64,000 nucleotides of DNA, taken from Candidatus Hydrogenedentota bacterium (lineage in GTDB: Bacteria; Hydrogenedentota; Hydrogenedentia; Hydrogenedentales; SLHB01). Below are positions 8,911 through 18,700 of the stretch, one piece after another (position 1 is the stretch's first letter; each line of letters opens with the position of its first letter). The stretch is taken from the NCBI GenBank assembly GCA_029552745.1, contig JAKPDK010000184.1, positions 496,001-560,000 of the forward strand, given 5' to 3'. The translations under genes were made by a program, and so were the position numbers. The notes under the pieces were generated by a model. The model saw only the letters and a program-made list of their open reading frames with translations, ran no database searches and was not told the origin of the DNA.

Positions 8911-8937
8911 CCTGTAGGGGCGAGGTATGCCTCGCCC
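8911..8937. repeat. Family R2 short hairpin
   Basis: CCTGTAGGGGCGAGG-tatg-CCTCGCCC: perfect arms. It lies in the gene-free stretch 8544-9543. Confidence 0.8.
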
Positions 8938-9022
8938 GTCTTCTCCCCTTTCCCCGTACCCCCAGTTGTCATGTCAGTTAACAGTCGGCACGGTTTGCCC
9001 CCTTTCCCCGTACCCCTCCGCT

Positions 9023-9164
9023 GTCATTGGGAGGAGCGAGTCCCCGAAGCGACGAAGCAATCCCCTCAACCGCACAGCGCAAGAGGACCTCATGCCAAGA
9101 CAGGGTCATCTCCGAATTCCCGAGGGGATTGCCACGTCCCCCTTTCAGGGCTCCTCGCAATGAC
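9023..9164. repeat. Family R1 hairpin element (complete)
   Basis: Starts GTCATTGGGAGGAGCGAG, continues CGAAGCGACGAAGCAATC, and ends GAGGGGATTGCCACGTC...CTCCTCGCAATGAC. A further degenerate half element (GTCGTGCCTAATGGCACTCG) follows at 9191-9220. Between there and 9543 only an ATTGCA-cc-TGCAAT inverted repeat at 9472-9485 was noticed. Confidence 0.85.
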
Positions 9165-9543
9165 AACCTGAAGAAGTAGGGCAAGAGGATGTCGTGCCTA
9201 ATGGCACTCGTTGCAATGACAATACGGTGGCAGAGCGCAAGTTAGCGAAGAACGTAGACGGAGATGTTTCTCAATTCCCAAGAAAGTAACCATCCAGTGC
9301 CGCCTGAACGTTAGATAACCGGAAAGAAGACTAGTTCCGGGGCTTGGAAGCCCGCAACAGAAGATAGTTCGATTTCGTGTCATGAAATATTCGTGTAAAA
9401 AACGTTGGGTTCTTTCTTTTGCTATCATGTTACCGAGAGAGACCTGTTACATGAACTACGTTACTTCCAAAATTGCACCTGCAATGCAATGGGTAAGTGC
9501 TCGGGATTGTTATTAGTATATGAGCTCTAAGGACAAAGGAAAA

Positions 9544-11106
9544 ATGACTTGTTGTCTACCTTCTAGACAGATGTATAACTTTCGGGTTTACGGCATGGAC
9601 TGTGCCGAGGAAACGAATGCACTACGTCGAGAACTCTCCAGGCTCATTGAATCGGAAGACGACCTACAATTCGATCTTTTGGGTGGTCGGCTCAGCGTCT
9701 TGCCAAAAGATAACGTCAGTATCGCCGAGATCCTGGCTGCCATTGCCCGCACAGGTCTCCGTGCCACCCCCATCCAACAGACGGAGGAGACCGACACAAT
9801 CGCACAACCCTCGAAACTGCACCGCTATGACCGCCGAGTTTGGTTTTGCCTGTTCAGTGGTATTGCCACCGGTGTAGCAGCCATATTCTCTGCCTCGCGT
9901 CTTTTTCTTGACCTAAACGAAACGCAGCACTTGGTTTTGTTGGTTCTCTCCCGCGGGTTTTGTGGAATAGGTGCCCTGTTCGGCATGTGGTTCGTGTTTC
10001 CCCGCGCGATCAATGCCGCAGTGCGGCTACGACCCGACATGAACCTGCTCATGACAGTCGCCGTGATCGGTGCAGTTATATTGGGAGAGTGGATCGAGGC
10101 AGCCAGCGTTTCTTTTCTATTTGCCCTGTCCCTTGTATTGGAATCCTGGAGTGTCGACCGAGCACGCCGAGCCGTGTCGGCTTTATTGCAATTGGCACCG
10201 GTAACGGCACGGTGTCGCAACGATCAAGATAATGAGTATACGGAACGTCCGATAAACGAAGTCGCGGCAGGTACTATTGTATCTGTGTGGCCAGGTGAAA
10301 AAGTGCCGCTGGATGGCGTCGTGACGCAAGGCGTCACCTCCATCAATGAAGCTCCCATCACGGGGGAGTCCTTGCCTGTGGAAAAGAGTTGCGGCGCGGA
10401 GGTGTTTGCGGGCACGTTGAACTTGCAAGGCTCCTTTGAGTTTCGAGTCACTCGGACTGCCCACGACACAACATTAGCCCGAATTGTGCACATGATTGAA
10501 GAAGCTCAAAGCCGCCGCGCTCCCACTGAGCGGTGGGTAGACGCCTTTGCGCGGTGGTATACCCCAACCATGATGGTCTTGGCTTTGTTCGTGGCGTTGA
10601 TCCCGCCTTTGTTCTTCCGAGCAGCATGGGCGCCGTGGCTCTACGAGTCCCTCGTTCTACTGGTCATTGCGTGCCCTTGTGCCCTTATCATTTCCACACC
10701 CGTGAGTATTGTGGCTGGCCTCACCTCGGCAGCACGTGCGGGTGTACTGATTAAAGGAGGAGCTTATCTGGAAGCCGCTTCTCGGTTGCGTGCCGTCGCC
10801 TTGGACAAGACCGGTACTCTCACGTTGGGACGCCCGGAGGTGCAACGGATCGTGCCTCTTAATGGCCATACGGAACAGGAACTCCTCGCACGCGCGGCAG
10901 CCCTGGAATCACACAGTGACCACCCGCTGGCACTGGCTATTCTTCGCAAAGCCAAAGAAACAGGGATAGTCTTTGACCGAGCAGAGGGATTCCGCGCGCT
11001 ACCGGGACAGGGGGGCGTGGGGATAATTGCCGGGCGAGAATTTTGGATCGGTAGCCACAGATTGCTTTTAGAACGGGCGAAAACAGAAGAGCATATTCTG
11101 GATTAA
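9544..11106 (+). pseudogene. Metal P1B-type ATPase, N-terminal part, ended by an in-frame TAA
   Basis: N-terminal ferredoxin-like metal-binding domain with GMDCAEE (Cys at residue 20), then membrane helices with the CPC metal-transport motif (about residue 377), the actuator motif TGES (about 273), the phosphorylation site DKTGTLT (Asp about 421) and the SDHPLALAI motif of the nucleotide-binding domain. This is the layout of Zn/Cd/Co/Pb exporters (ZntA/CadA type). The frame ends at TAA 11104-11106 in the middle of the nucleotide-binding domain, before the essential GDGVND hinge. The same frame continues open past the stop. ATG 9544 has AAAGGA just upstream; an in-frame ATG at 9520 is the alternative. 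As read, this piece could not complete a catalytic cycle. Confidence 0.8.
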
Positions 11107-11727
11107 GCGAATGAGCTCCAAGATGCCGGGCACTCTCTCGTTATCGTGGGTAATGATGCCCATGTTTGTGGCCTAATCGGCATTTCCGACGCTCTACGCG
11201 AGCATGTCAGCCAAGTCATCCAGTCCTTAAAACAGGAAGGTATCGAGCGCGTAGTCATGCTCACCGGCGACAACAAAAAAACGGCGTCCGCCGTGGCGAA
11301 CGCCGTAGGAGTCGACGAGTATCTTGCGGAGTTACTGCCGGAAGAAAAAGTGCGTGCAGTCGAAAACCTAGTCCGTACGTACAAATACGTGGCGATGATC
11401 GGTGATGGTGTAAACGACGCACCGGCCATGGCTGCCGCGACGATCGGCGTCGCCATGGCCGCCGTCGGATCGGACACTGCCATCGAGACTGCGGATATCG
11501 CGCTTATGTCAGACGATCTGACCCGCGTCCCGTGGATTATCCGCCACTCCCGGCGTACCCTACAAACCATACGTCAGAACGTAGCATTTGCTTTGGGAAC
11601 AAAAGCCCTCTTTATGATCCTCACGTTAGCGGGTGTCGCGTCGCTGTGGCTGGCAATTGCCGCCGACACGGGCGCCTCCTTGCTCGTCATCACGAACGCC
11701 CTACGTCTTTTACGAGCAAAATGCTAG
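11107..11727 (+). pseudogene. Metal P1B-type ATPase, C-terminal part after the in-frame stop
   Basis: Directly continues the same frame and the same protein: LQDAGHSLVIVGN, then MLTGDN, GDGVNDAPAMAAA (the hinge) and two final membrane helices ending ALRLLRAKC. The nearest in-frame ATG is at 11146. No frameshift separates the halves, only the single TAA codon. CAA or GAA at that place would restore a protein of about 727 residues. Possible explanations: recent nonsense mutation, sequencing error, or stop-codon readthrough. It is convergent with gltA, 14 bp away. Confidence 0.8.
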
Positions 11728-11741
11728 AGCAACTCCTCTGC

Positions 11742-13010
11742 TTAAGGCCGTTGCCACACCGGCACGAATTCGCGTTTGCGATGACCCGTATAGATCTGGC
11801 GCGGCCGGTGGATTTTCAACGACGGGTCTTCGTGCATTTCTTTCCAATGCGCGATCCAGCCCGGGATACGACCCAATGCAAACATCACTGTGAACATGTT
11901 CGTAGGAATGCCGATTGCGCGATACAAAATACCGCTGTAAAAGTCCACGTTGGGATAGAGTTTCCGCTCGATGAAGAACTCATCGCTGAGAGCGATTTCC
12001 TCAAGATTCTTGGCAATATCTAGCAGAGGATCTTTGACCCCCAATTGTGCCAGAACCTCGTCGCACGCTTTCTTCAATATCTTGGCGCGCGGATCAAAAT
12101 TCTTATAGACCCTGTGGCCAAACCCCATCAAACGGAAATTAGACGTTTTGTCCTTCGCCATATTCACATACTTCTTGTAATCTCCCCCATCTTTGTGAAT
12201 CTTTTCCAGCATTTCGATAACAGCTTGATTCGCGCCCCCATGAAGCGGGCCGGACAACGCACATATCCCCGCCGAGATCGAAGCGAACAAACTCGCCTGG
12301 CTGCTGCCCACCATGCGCACCGTCGACGTGCTGCAATTCTGCTCGTGATCAGCATGCACGATAAGCAACAGGTTTAAGGCGTTTTCCAACACCTCAGAAA
12401 CCTCATACGGTTCTGCGGGAGTCGCAAACATCATGCGCAAAAAGTTCGCCATGTAACTATAGTCCGTCCGCGGATAAACAACAGGTTCCCCTATAGATTT
12501 TTTATACGAAATTGCGGCAATTGTTTTGGCTTTCGCCAACACGCGCATGATATTCACATCCACATTGTCCATATCCGGATAGAACGCCGGCAGCGAAGCC
12601 ACCATTGCGGACAAAATCGACATCGGATGCGCCGTAGGAGGAAAATGGTCGAAGAAGTTCAGCATGCTTTCGTGCACAAGGCTGTGCAACGTCAACTGCC
12701 GTCTCCACTCGCTCAATTCAGCCTGATTAGGCAAGTGATTGTAGATCAACAAATAAGCCACTTCAGGAAACCGCGCATTGGCAGCAAGGTCTTCGATGTC
12801 GTACCCACGATAGCGCAGAATCCCTTTCTCACCATCTATAAACGTGATGGCGCTTTTGCAGGAACCTGTGTTGGCATAGCCGGTGTCCATCGTGATGTAG
12901 CCCGTCTGATTGCGCAGATTGCTAATGTCGATGGCTTTTTCACCCTCTGTGCCCTCAATCACCGACAACTCGTACTCTTTGCCGTCCAGAATGAGCTTTG
13001 CTGTCGCCAT
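11742..13010 (-). CDS. gltA: Citrate synthase
   Basis: 422 aa, type II (hexameric, Gram-negative style) length. Catalytic His in HADHEQNCSTSTVR, second His in GPLHGGANQAV and Asp in NVDFYSG are all present, as is the GFGHRVYKNFDPRA segment. It condenses acetyl-CoA and oxaloacetate into citrate, entering the TCA cycle. The ATG at 13010 has GGAGG with a 5-nt spacer; the frame is open for 27 codons further upstream but without a matching site. Apparently a single-gene unit. Confidence 0.97.
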   Translation of the reverse strand: MATAKLILDGKEYELSVIEGTEGEKAIDISNLRNQTGYITMDTGYANTGSCKSAITFIDGEKGILRYRGYDIEDLAANARFPEVAYLLIYNHLPNQAELSEWRRQLTLHSLVHESMLNFFDHFPPTAHPMSILSAMVASLPAFYPDMDNVDVNIMRVLAKAKTIAAISYKKSIGEPVVYPRTDYSYMANFLRMMFATPAEPYEVSEVLENALNLLLIVHADHEQNCSTSTVRMVGSSQASLFASISAGICALSGPLHGGANQAVIEMLEKIHKDGGDYKKYVNMAKDKTSNFRLMGFGHRVYKNFDPRAKILKKACDEVLAQLGVKDPLLDIAKNLEEIALSDEFFIERKLYPNVDFYSGILYRAIGIPTNMFTVMFALGRIPGWIAHWKEMHEDPSLKIHRPRQIYTGHRKREFVPVWQRP

Positions 13011-13254
13011 GTGCGCCTCCTTTCCGCAGCTTCCTGTCCAATGCTCGAGTCTAACCAGGTCACCTATCCTAACAACGCAACATGGTACCAATCATCCTTA
13101 AAGATGTCCAATTCATGAGTTGACTATACATCCGGTACGAATCAACTACCCCATAAAGCCCGTAAACGGTGTGTTACCACTTTACTTGAGGTTTTCCACC
13201 ACGTCTATTACATCATCCCCAAGACAACGTCGTTCTGCACGTTGTTCCTCGATT

Positions 13255-13299
13255 GTCATTGCGAGGAGCGAGTCTTCGAAGCGACGAAGCAATCCCCTA
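13255..13299. repeat. Family R1 half element (A arm only)
   Basis: GTCATTGCGAGGAGCGAGTC followed by TTCGAAGCGACGAAGCAATC; the second arm is missing. Within the gene-free stretch 13011-13748. Confidence 0.8.
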
Positions 13300-13351
13300 G
13301 AAATTGGGAATAACCCTAGACTCTGCTTTACCCTTGCCCTCTTGCGTTTTT

Positions 13352-13375
13352 TGTAGGGGCGCACTGCTGTGCGCC
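13352..13375. repeat. Family R2 short hairpin
   Basis: TGTAGGGGCGCAC-tgct-GTGCGCCC: perfect 8-bp arms that differ in sequence from other R2 copies while keeping pairing. Confidence 0.75.
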
Positions 13376-13426
13376 CTTCCTCCTCCTTGCCAGATACAAC
13401 CCGTTCTCGTCCATGGCTCCCTGGTT

Positions 13427-13569
13427 GTCATTGCGAGGAGCAAGTCTTCGAAGCGACGAAGCAATCCCCTCAACCGCGTAGCGTAAGAGGGCATTGTGCC
13501 GAGGTGGGGCTATCTCCGAATCCCCGAGGGGATTGCCACGTCGTGCCGTTCGGCACTACTCGCAATGAC
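13427..13569. repeat. Family R1 hairpin element (complete)
   Basis: GTCATTGCGAGGAGCAAGTC ... GCACTACTCGCAATGAC with both arms and central CTCAACCGCGTAGCGTAAGAG. A strongly degenerate further copy seems to continue to about 13725, just before the AT-rich island. Confidence 0.85.
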
Positions 13570-13748
13570 ACCGGGGGGCATGTGGCGAAAAGGGCTATCT
13601 GTCTGGAAACATGGGAAGGGGCAACACGTTGCGCTCCTGCAGAAACCCCAGGGGTTTGCAATAACAAGAAGGACTAAGGCAAGAGGGAAGCCGTACTCGG
13701 CGGCTGTCCTGGCAATAACTACTGGGGAGAATCAGGAACGGAAGCGCC

Positions 13749-14033
13749 GTGGAAACGAGCTTCTCTATTGAACTTTTAAAATATGCTCGACGAGGCATTC
13801 CTATCTCTTCAGATGAACTCGCAGCACATTTAAATCTTTCCAGAGGAACTGTTATTCACCATATCAATAAACTCATTGATGCAGGATTTATTATGGTGCA
13901 AAACAATCGTTATTATTTGAAAGTTAGCAGTCTAAAAGCACTTATTGAAGAAATGCAAGAAGACCTTGAGCACCAATTAGCAGAAATCAAACAAGTAGCT
14001 GCAGAAATAGATGAATTGCTGACTCTTAAGTAG
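13749..14033 (+). CDS. Small winged-helix DNA-binding protein in AT-rich island, probably 5'-truncated
   Basis: 94 aa from a GTG at 13749. Residues ~15-60 form a winged helix (ISSDELAAHLNLSRGTVIHHINKLIDAGFI) and the rest is a coiled coil (IEEMQEDLEHQLAEIKQ). This is a MarR/ArsR-like or archaeal-style transcription factor layout. Base and codon use (AAT, TTA, AAA, AGA) differ sharply from all neighbours. The change of base composition falls at about 13752-13760, inside the first codons, and no ribosome-binding site precedes the GTG, so the true start may lie in lost sequence. See the island finding. Confidence 0.6.
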   Translation: METSFSIELLKYARRGIPISSDELAAHLNLSRGTVIHHINKLIDAGFIMVQNNRYYLKVSSLKALIEEMQEDLEHQLAEIKQVAAEIDELLTLK

Positions 14034-14067
14034 AAATCTTTTTAACTTATAATATAAAAATGAGAGT

Positions 14068-14679
14068 ATGGCTTTTGGATTTGTAATAGACGTCACATTA
14101 TTTTCTATTGTTACTATTCTCGTTATTATTTTCAGAATACAACTTACTTCTTTTTTTTACCTCTTCCCTTTACCAACAATTTTACTTTATTTGCTAAGTG
14201 CACTTCCATTTATTGTATTCGAAGAATTCATTAATTGTATAACTTGTTTTCCTGGAACAATATATTTTCTTTCTTTTGTTATGGCACTTTTAGCAGCAAT
14301 GATTACGTTTCCAAAGTATACTCTCATCTTTTATGCAGTTATTGGCGTTATTGCTTTTCTTATACAAATGCCTTATACAACATTCATTTTACTTGCAACA
14401 CTTATTATATTAACATTCGTCATTCAATCCATTATTAAGAAATTCCCTCAACATAAATACGTTCTTATCATCATCGCGTTTTCGATTGCAGGGTTTATCT
14501 TTGAAACATTTGTCAGTGATGCAAATGCTACACCTTTGAGTGCATTGAGTTTACCTCTACTTTTATTCATGTCTTTTTGGGTAATGTTAAGTTATGCTTT
14601 TTTAGCCATTGTTCCTTTGAGAATTCTACTAGATCTTGATGGACATCGTAGTAAAAAAAGAAATAAAGAGAAAAAATAA
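14068..14679 (+). CDS. Multi-pass membrane protein of unknown function in AT-rich island
   Basis: 203 aa with about six hydrophobic segments (for example VTLFSIVTILVIIF, ILLYLLSALPFIVF, FILLATLIILTFVI, PLLLFMSFWVMLSYAFLAIV) and a lysine-rich tail ending KKRNKEKK. FEEFINCITCF after the second helix may be a conserved feature. No family recognised. Composition is very AT-rich: the line 14101-14160 has 13 G+C of 60. It is 34 bp downstream of the winged-helix gene and may share its transcript. Confidence 0.65.
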   Translation: MAFGFVIDVTLFSIVTILVIIFRIQLTSFFYLFPLPTILLYLLSALPFIVFEEFINCITCFPGTIYFLSFVMALLAAMITFPKYTLIFYAVIGVIAFLIQMPYTTFILLATLIILTFVIQSIIKKFPQHKYVLIIIAFSIAGFIFETFVSDANATPLSALSLPLLLFMSFWVMLSYAFLAIVPLRILLDLDGHRSKKRNKEKK

Positions 14680-14719
14680 AATAAAAAAATAAGTAGTAAT
14701 CTAATAATCGATACTCTAA

Positions 14720-14788
14720 TTATTGTTTCTTTTCAGTCGATTTTTTTGAAGAAGATTTACTTTTTTCAGAATCATCTTTAGCTTCTGA
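14720..14788 (-). pseudogene. C-terminal remnant of a K/S/E-rich protein, cut at island edge
   Basis: On the minus strand 22 sense codons read SEAKDDSEKSKSSSKKSTEK and then KQ before TAA at 14722-14720. Two codons further upstream the frame hits a stop, with no start codon between. The composition switches to GC-rich at the same place (about 14790). It looks like the tail of a gene whose body was lost at the junction. Confidence 0.45.
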
Positions 14789-14920
14789 ATGTTAGGGCGA
14801 TTGCTTTGTCATACGGCAGTCCAGTCCAGCGATACGTACGAGGATGTTCGAAAAACAGTCGGTAATGGCGTTCAGGTATTACATGTCCGTTTTGAGTTGA
14901 TTGGATGGAACGGAGTGGGT

Positions 14921-15115
14921 TTAGGCGCGAATATCTATAAGATTTCCAACTTCCGAAGGCACGGAAGGAACGGACTGGATGAGTTGGAGCGCCATATCCC
15001 CCATTTCTTGCATAACTTCAAGCTGTTTTTTGAGAACAGCCACTTGATATCTCGCGCTGAATTCCGCCTGAGACAATGCCACGCCATAGCCCGCAACTGA
15101 GCTGACTGAACTCAT
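14921..15115 (-). CDS. yjfB: YjfB-family putative motility protein
   Basis: 64 aa. The pattern ALSQAEFSARYQVAVLKKQL...MALQLIQ...GNLIDI matches the YjfB family (B. subtilis YjfB, about 60 aa, listed as a putative motility protein and co-expressed with flagellar genes). Mostly one amphipathic helix with a conserved C-terminal GNxIDI; biochemical role unknown. I chose ATG 15115 because AAGGA stands 8 nt upstream; in-frame ATGs at 15139 and 15172 lack one. It is divergent from a receiver-domain gene. Confidence 0.75.
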   Translation of the reverse strand: MSSVSSVAGYGVALSQAEFSARYQVAVLKKQLEVMQEMGDMALQLIQSVPSVPSEVGNLIDIRA

Positions 15116-15322
15116 TGCTTTATTCCTTACGAGCGACATGTTAATTTTACCACTGTTGATTAAAAAAGGCAAAAATATGCTTGAAAATGATACCGACTCG
15201 TGATAAGTTTAATGGTGAGATTTTAACCCTTTCAGGTTGACGTTGGGGCTGCGAAAAAACGTCACTGAAGAACCAATGATTGAGTAAAGTTGGTCTGCGT
15301 CGCGCGTCAAGGAGGGGGCAAG

Positions 15323-15703
15323 ATGGCAGTACGTGTGTTGGTAGCCGACGATAACGCGCAAATGCGCGAAGTCCTGCGTTTAATACTGGAGCGGGAAGGC
15401 TACGAAGTTGATGAGGCCCCAAACGGAGAAGTGGCACTCCAACGGTTTCGTGAAAAGCCCGCAGATATCGTTGTGACGGATATCCTCATGCCGGAAAAGG
15501 ACGGAATCCAGACCATTATGGAACTTTGGCGCGATTATCCGCACGTAAAGGTGATCGCAATTTCGGGGAGTGGCGGCCCGGAGACGGAAACCCATTTACA
15601 ATATGCCCGGCTATTCGGAGCGATGAAAACATTTCCCAAACCGGTATCGCGCAGCGAGCTCATTTCAGCCATCGAAGAGCTGCTCGCCGCACCGGCCCAG
15701 TAG
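15323..15703 (+). CDS. Stand-alone response-regulator receiver domain (CheY-like)
   Basis: 126 aa, a single receiver domain and no output domain. Acidic pocket DD near residues 9-10, phospho-acceptor Asp in DILMPEKDG (about residue 52), Ser in ISGSGG and Lys in FPKPVS. AAGGAGG with a 7-nt spacer fixes the ATG at 15323. It probably relays phosphate from a histidine kinase encoded elsewhere. The divergent yjfB suggests, but does not show, a motility link. A possible promoter is TTGAAA (15181-15186) with TAAGTT 17 bp further on. Confidence 0.9.
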   Translation: MAVRVLVADDNAQMREVLRLILEREGYEVDEAPNGEVALQRFREKPADIVVTDILMPEKDGIQTIMELWRDYPHVKVIAISGSGGPETETHLQYARLFGAMKTFPKPVSRSELISAIEELLAAPAQ

Positions 15704-15788
15704 ATTTCACATGATATTGCCTCTCGGCGCCCCCCTTCTTCCCTTTATAGAAGGGTACGGGACATTAAACCTTACTAGCGTATTCGGT

Positions 15789-18700
15789 TCACTCTTTTGC
15801 ACAGCAATCTTTGGTACAAGCAATTAACTCCTGCCGGAATGCCCGTACTGCCTCGTCATTATGGGTCAAATCAAGCACATAGCGGGCGAGTCCGAGTTTC
15901 ATTTCTTCAAATCCTTGATCCATCCATGGAGTAAGGTGTCCGCTGATGAGCTTATTTACACGATCGCGCACGGGGGTGTTCACTTTATTATTGGGATTGT
16001 CGACGTATTCGCGTAACGCCACCAAGATGCGATAATCTTCGATTCCCTCCCTGACAGCTTCCCAACGGCGACTTGAGATGGTACCGTGTTCGGCGGGATA
16101 TACCAAGGGATATTCGTCGCGGACTCGTTGCCACATGTCATCGCCAATGTTGTAACACCAGAAACCGATCCCAGAGGCGCCATGCCTCAGGGCGAACAAC
16201 GCGGCAGTACGGAACTCCGCAATAACGTTGATGTCTTTGATATTTGCACCCACAGGTCGGGCAAAACCGTAAGCGCAATTATAGGACCACAACATCTTGC
16301 CGGTCTTGCGGACAATATCCATTTCGGGGCTTTTGTCGGGCAACATATAAATACTGGGGCACCAGATGTCCGTTGTGGGGGCCATGCGCTCGAACATCGG
16401 ACGTTCCCCGCCCCCATTTACATAAACCAAAACCTCGGGTTGGATGGCTTTTACCATTTCGCCAAATTTTGCGACATGCTCCACCGCATGCCAACCGTGT
16501 CCGCCCGGTTCGTCCCACGGGTACAAGGCAAAGTGGTGCAGGTCAACGCCCTTTTCTTTCAAGTGCGTGACCAACAGGGGCAAGTAGCGGGAGAGTTTAC
16601 GCTGGTATGTCTCTGACCCAAAATCGCAGCCGAAATCGGGCGTGCCGGAAAGCAGCAAAAATACGTCGTAAGAAGCAAGACGTTCCAGCACGGGATCGAT
16701 TGCTTCCGTGTCGAGAGCTTCGTCGGCGTCCGCATCCTTACCTTTGCGGCATTGCGGCATCGAAATAATAAAAACGTTGTTTCCATGCGACACGAGGTCG
16801 GCTAGATTTTCGGGGTCAGGTTTTGCCCATGTGCACAAGCGCATCGCTGAAGAAGGCGCCATAGAAAAGGGCAAGATCTGAAACGAGGCAGCGATTCGGG
16901 CCGTGGGAGGAGACACCGTCTGCGGATTATGCGGCGGTTCCAACACTCCGGGACCGTTCAGCACTTCCAGTCGGATTTCCACGTCCACAATTCCGGGGGC
17001 GACGTCAGCGAAATCAAAGTCGCACCACAGTTGGCGATTTTCCAGCGGGGGGATGGTCATTGTGCGGCTTCGGTCGAGCTCGGGTAAAGCATCCCAGACA
17101 AGCTCGCCCGAAGACGAGGGAACCGCAGCAGGACGCAGGAGACGAATTGAGGGGTACTTGTCTTTCGCCAACGCCTTAACCCTGACCACGAGTTCACGTT
17201 CGGTCAAGTTAAACAAATCAAACACCAATGGTTCATGTTCGCCGGGCACCACTTGCCGTTGAACCGCAAGTTCAGCGAACGCCCGCGACGGCACCCGCTT
17301 TTCCAATCCGCGGTTTTCCCAAAGCATCCCTTCTGAGACCGCGATGCCTGTGAGGTTGTCCCGGTTTGCCGCGTCTACGATAAGGTCCGCAATATTCGCT
17401 GCACGACGTGCCTTTTCGACCGTTTCCGCAACTACTTGAACAATCGAGTCTCGCTGTTCCCGGGCTTGCTGCCAAAGGCAACGATCCCTCGTCAAATCAT
17501 CAAGAAGACTGGTCAAAAGAACCTCCTCACGCTTCAGCGCCTTTTCGGAAAGTGGGAGTCGGTCTTTTACTTGTACGCGGGCAACCTCGATCTTCTCAAT
17601 TGAGGTACGCACGAGCCCGATTTCATTAGCAAACGGATCGAAAGTAATCGAACGATTGCCGCGGTCACAAAGCCCGCCCGTTTGATCTTCCAACTGCCAG
17701 GAAAAAGCATACGCCCCAGGCGCAGAGGGTTGAAACAACAAATGAAGTTCTCCGCGTTGCCCCACGACTTTTGTAGAAACGCTCTGCTGAAGTCCATCGG
17801 GATGAAGAACACGTGCTGTAGCGGTCAACGGAGCTGAGGGACGCTGTGGGGTCTCGATAGCAAATCGAATGGTATCCCCGATACATAGACGGTCCCAAGA
17901 TAGGTTAAGTGGATACATTTTCGTTCTGGGCGAAGTTTTCAGACCTAACCACGCGCCGGTTTTCTCGGCATTGGCACGATAGGCAATCCACTGTTCCTCC
18001 GAAGACTCTTTTGCGGCCGTCTTGAAACAATACAATACGCCCGCTTCGCCTCCGCTAAGGACCAGGGAGAGATTCGTATCTTTCGGAGATAGTCTGCCGA
18101 ACGTAGGGGTGACATTGATGGTGCGAGAAGGTGCCTGCCATTCGTAGAAAATCCGCCCTTGATTGTCCAACGCGAGGAGAAGACCTTGTTGGGTTGCCAG
18201 GACAAAATCCCTTTTCCCGTCTCCATCGACGTCCAAGATGGCACCGGCGGCAAGCGTGCGTCCCTGCATGTCAATCTCCCACAACGGCTCGCCGTTCTCC
18301 GAAAAACGGTAGATGACTCCCAGCTGAGTAATCGCGAAAATTTCCGCAATACCATCGGCATCGAGATCACCCGCCGAGAGCGCCGATGCAATAGGACCGC
18401 GAAGCGTTTTGCGCCACAGCACACTCCCCTCCCCGTTGAGACACAGGAGCACCCCTTCGGCTGCGGGAACGGCGACACGTAGGGAACCATCGGAAGCGGA
18501 AAAAATAATCGGGGCGCCCGTCGCCCAAGTGGGTGAGGCACCGCCGATGACACGTTCCCAAAGGACCTTGCCGGACTTGTCCAAACAGAAAGCCTTGCCT
18601 GAGTTTGTGGCAACGACTACCTCCGGAAAGCCGTCGGCATTCAGATCCGCGACCGCTGGACTTACTGGCGCACCATCCACCTTGGTATGCCAAAAGACTT

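Noticed and set aside
9198..9428. 76-codon open frame on the minus strand upstream of the metal ATPase
   Set aside because: Its C-terminus is repeat-derived (CHCNECH), it has no ribosome-binding site and no recognised domain.
11104..11106. Recoding of the in-frame stop as selenocysteine
   Set aside because: The codon is TAA, not TGA, and the aligned position in P1B ATPases is not a redox residue.
18367..18693. Several 60-220 codon frames antisense or out of frame within the propeller/DUF4091 gene
   Set aside because: The minus-strand gene at 15789-19175 is continuous with clear domains; these frames are shadows.
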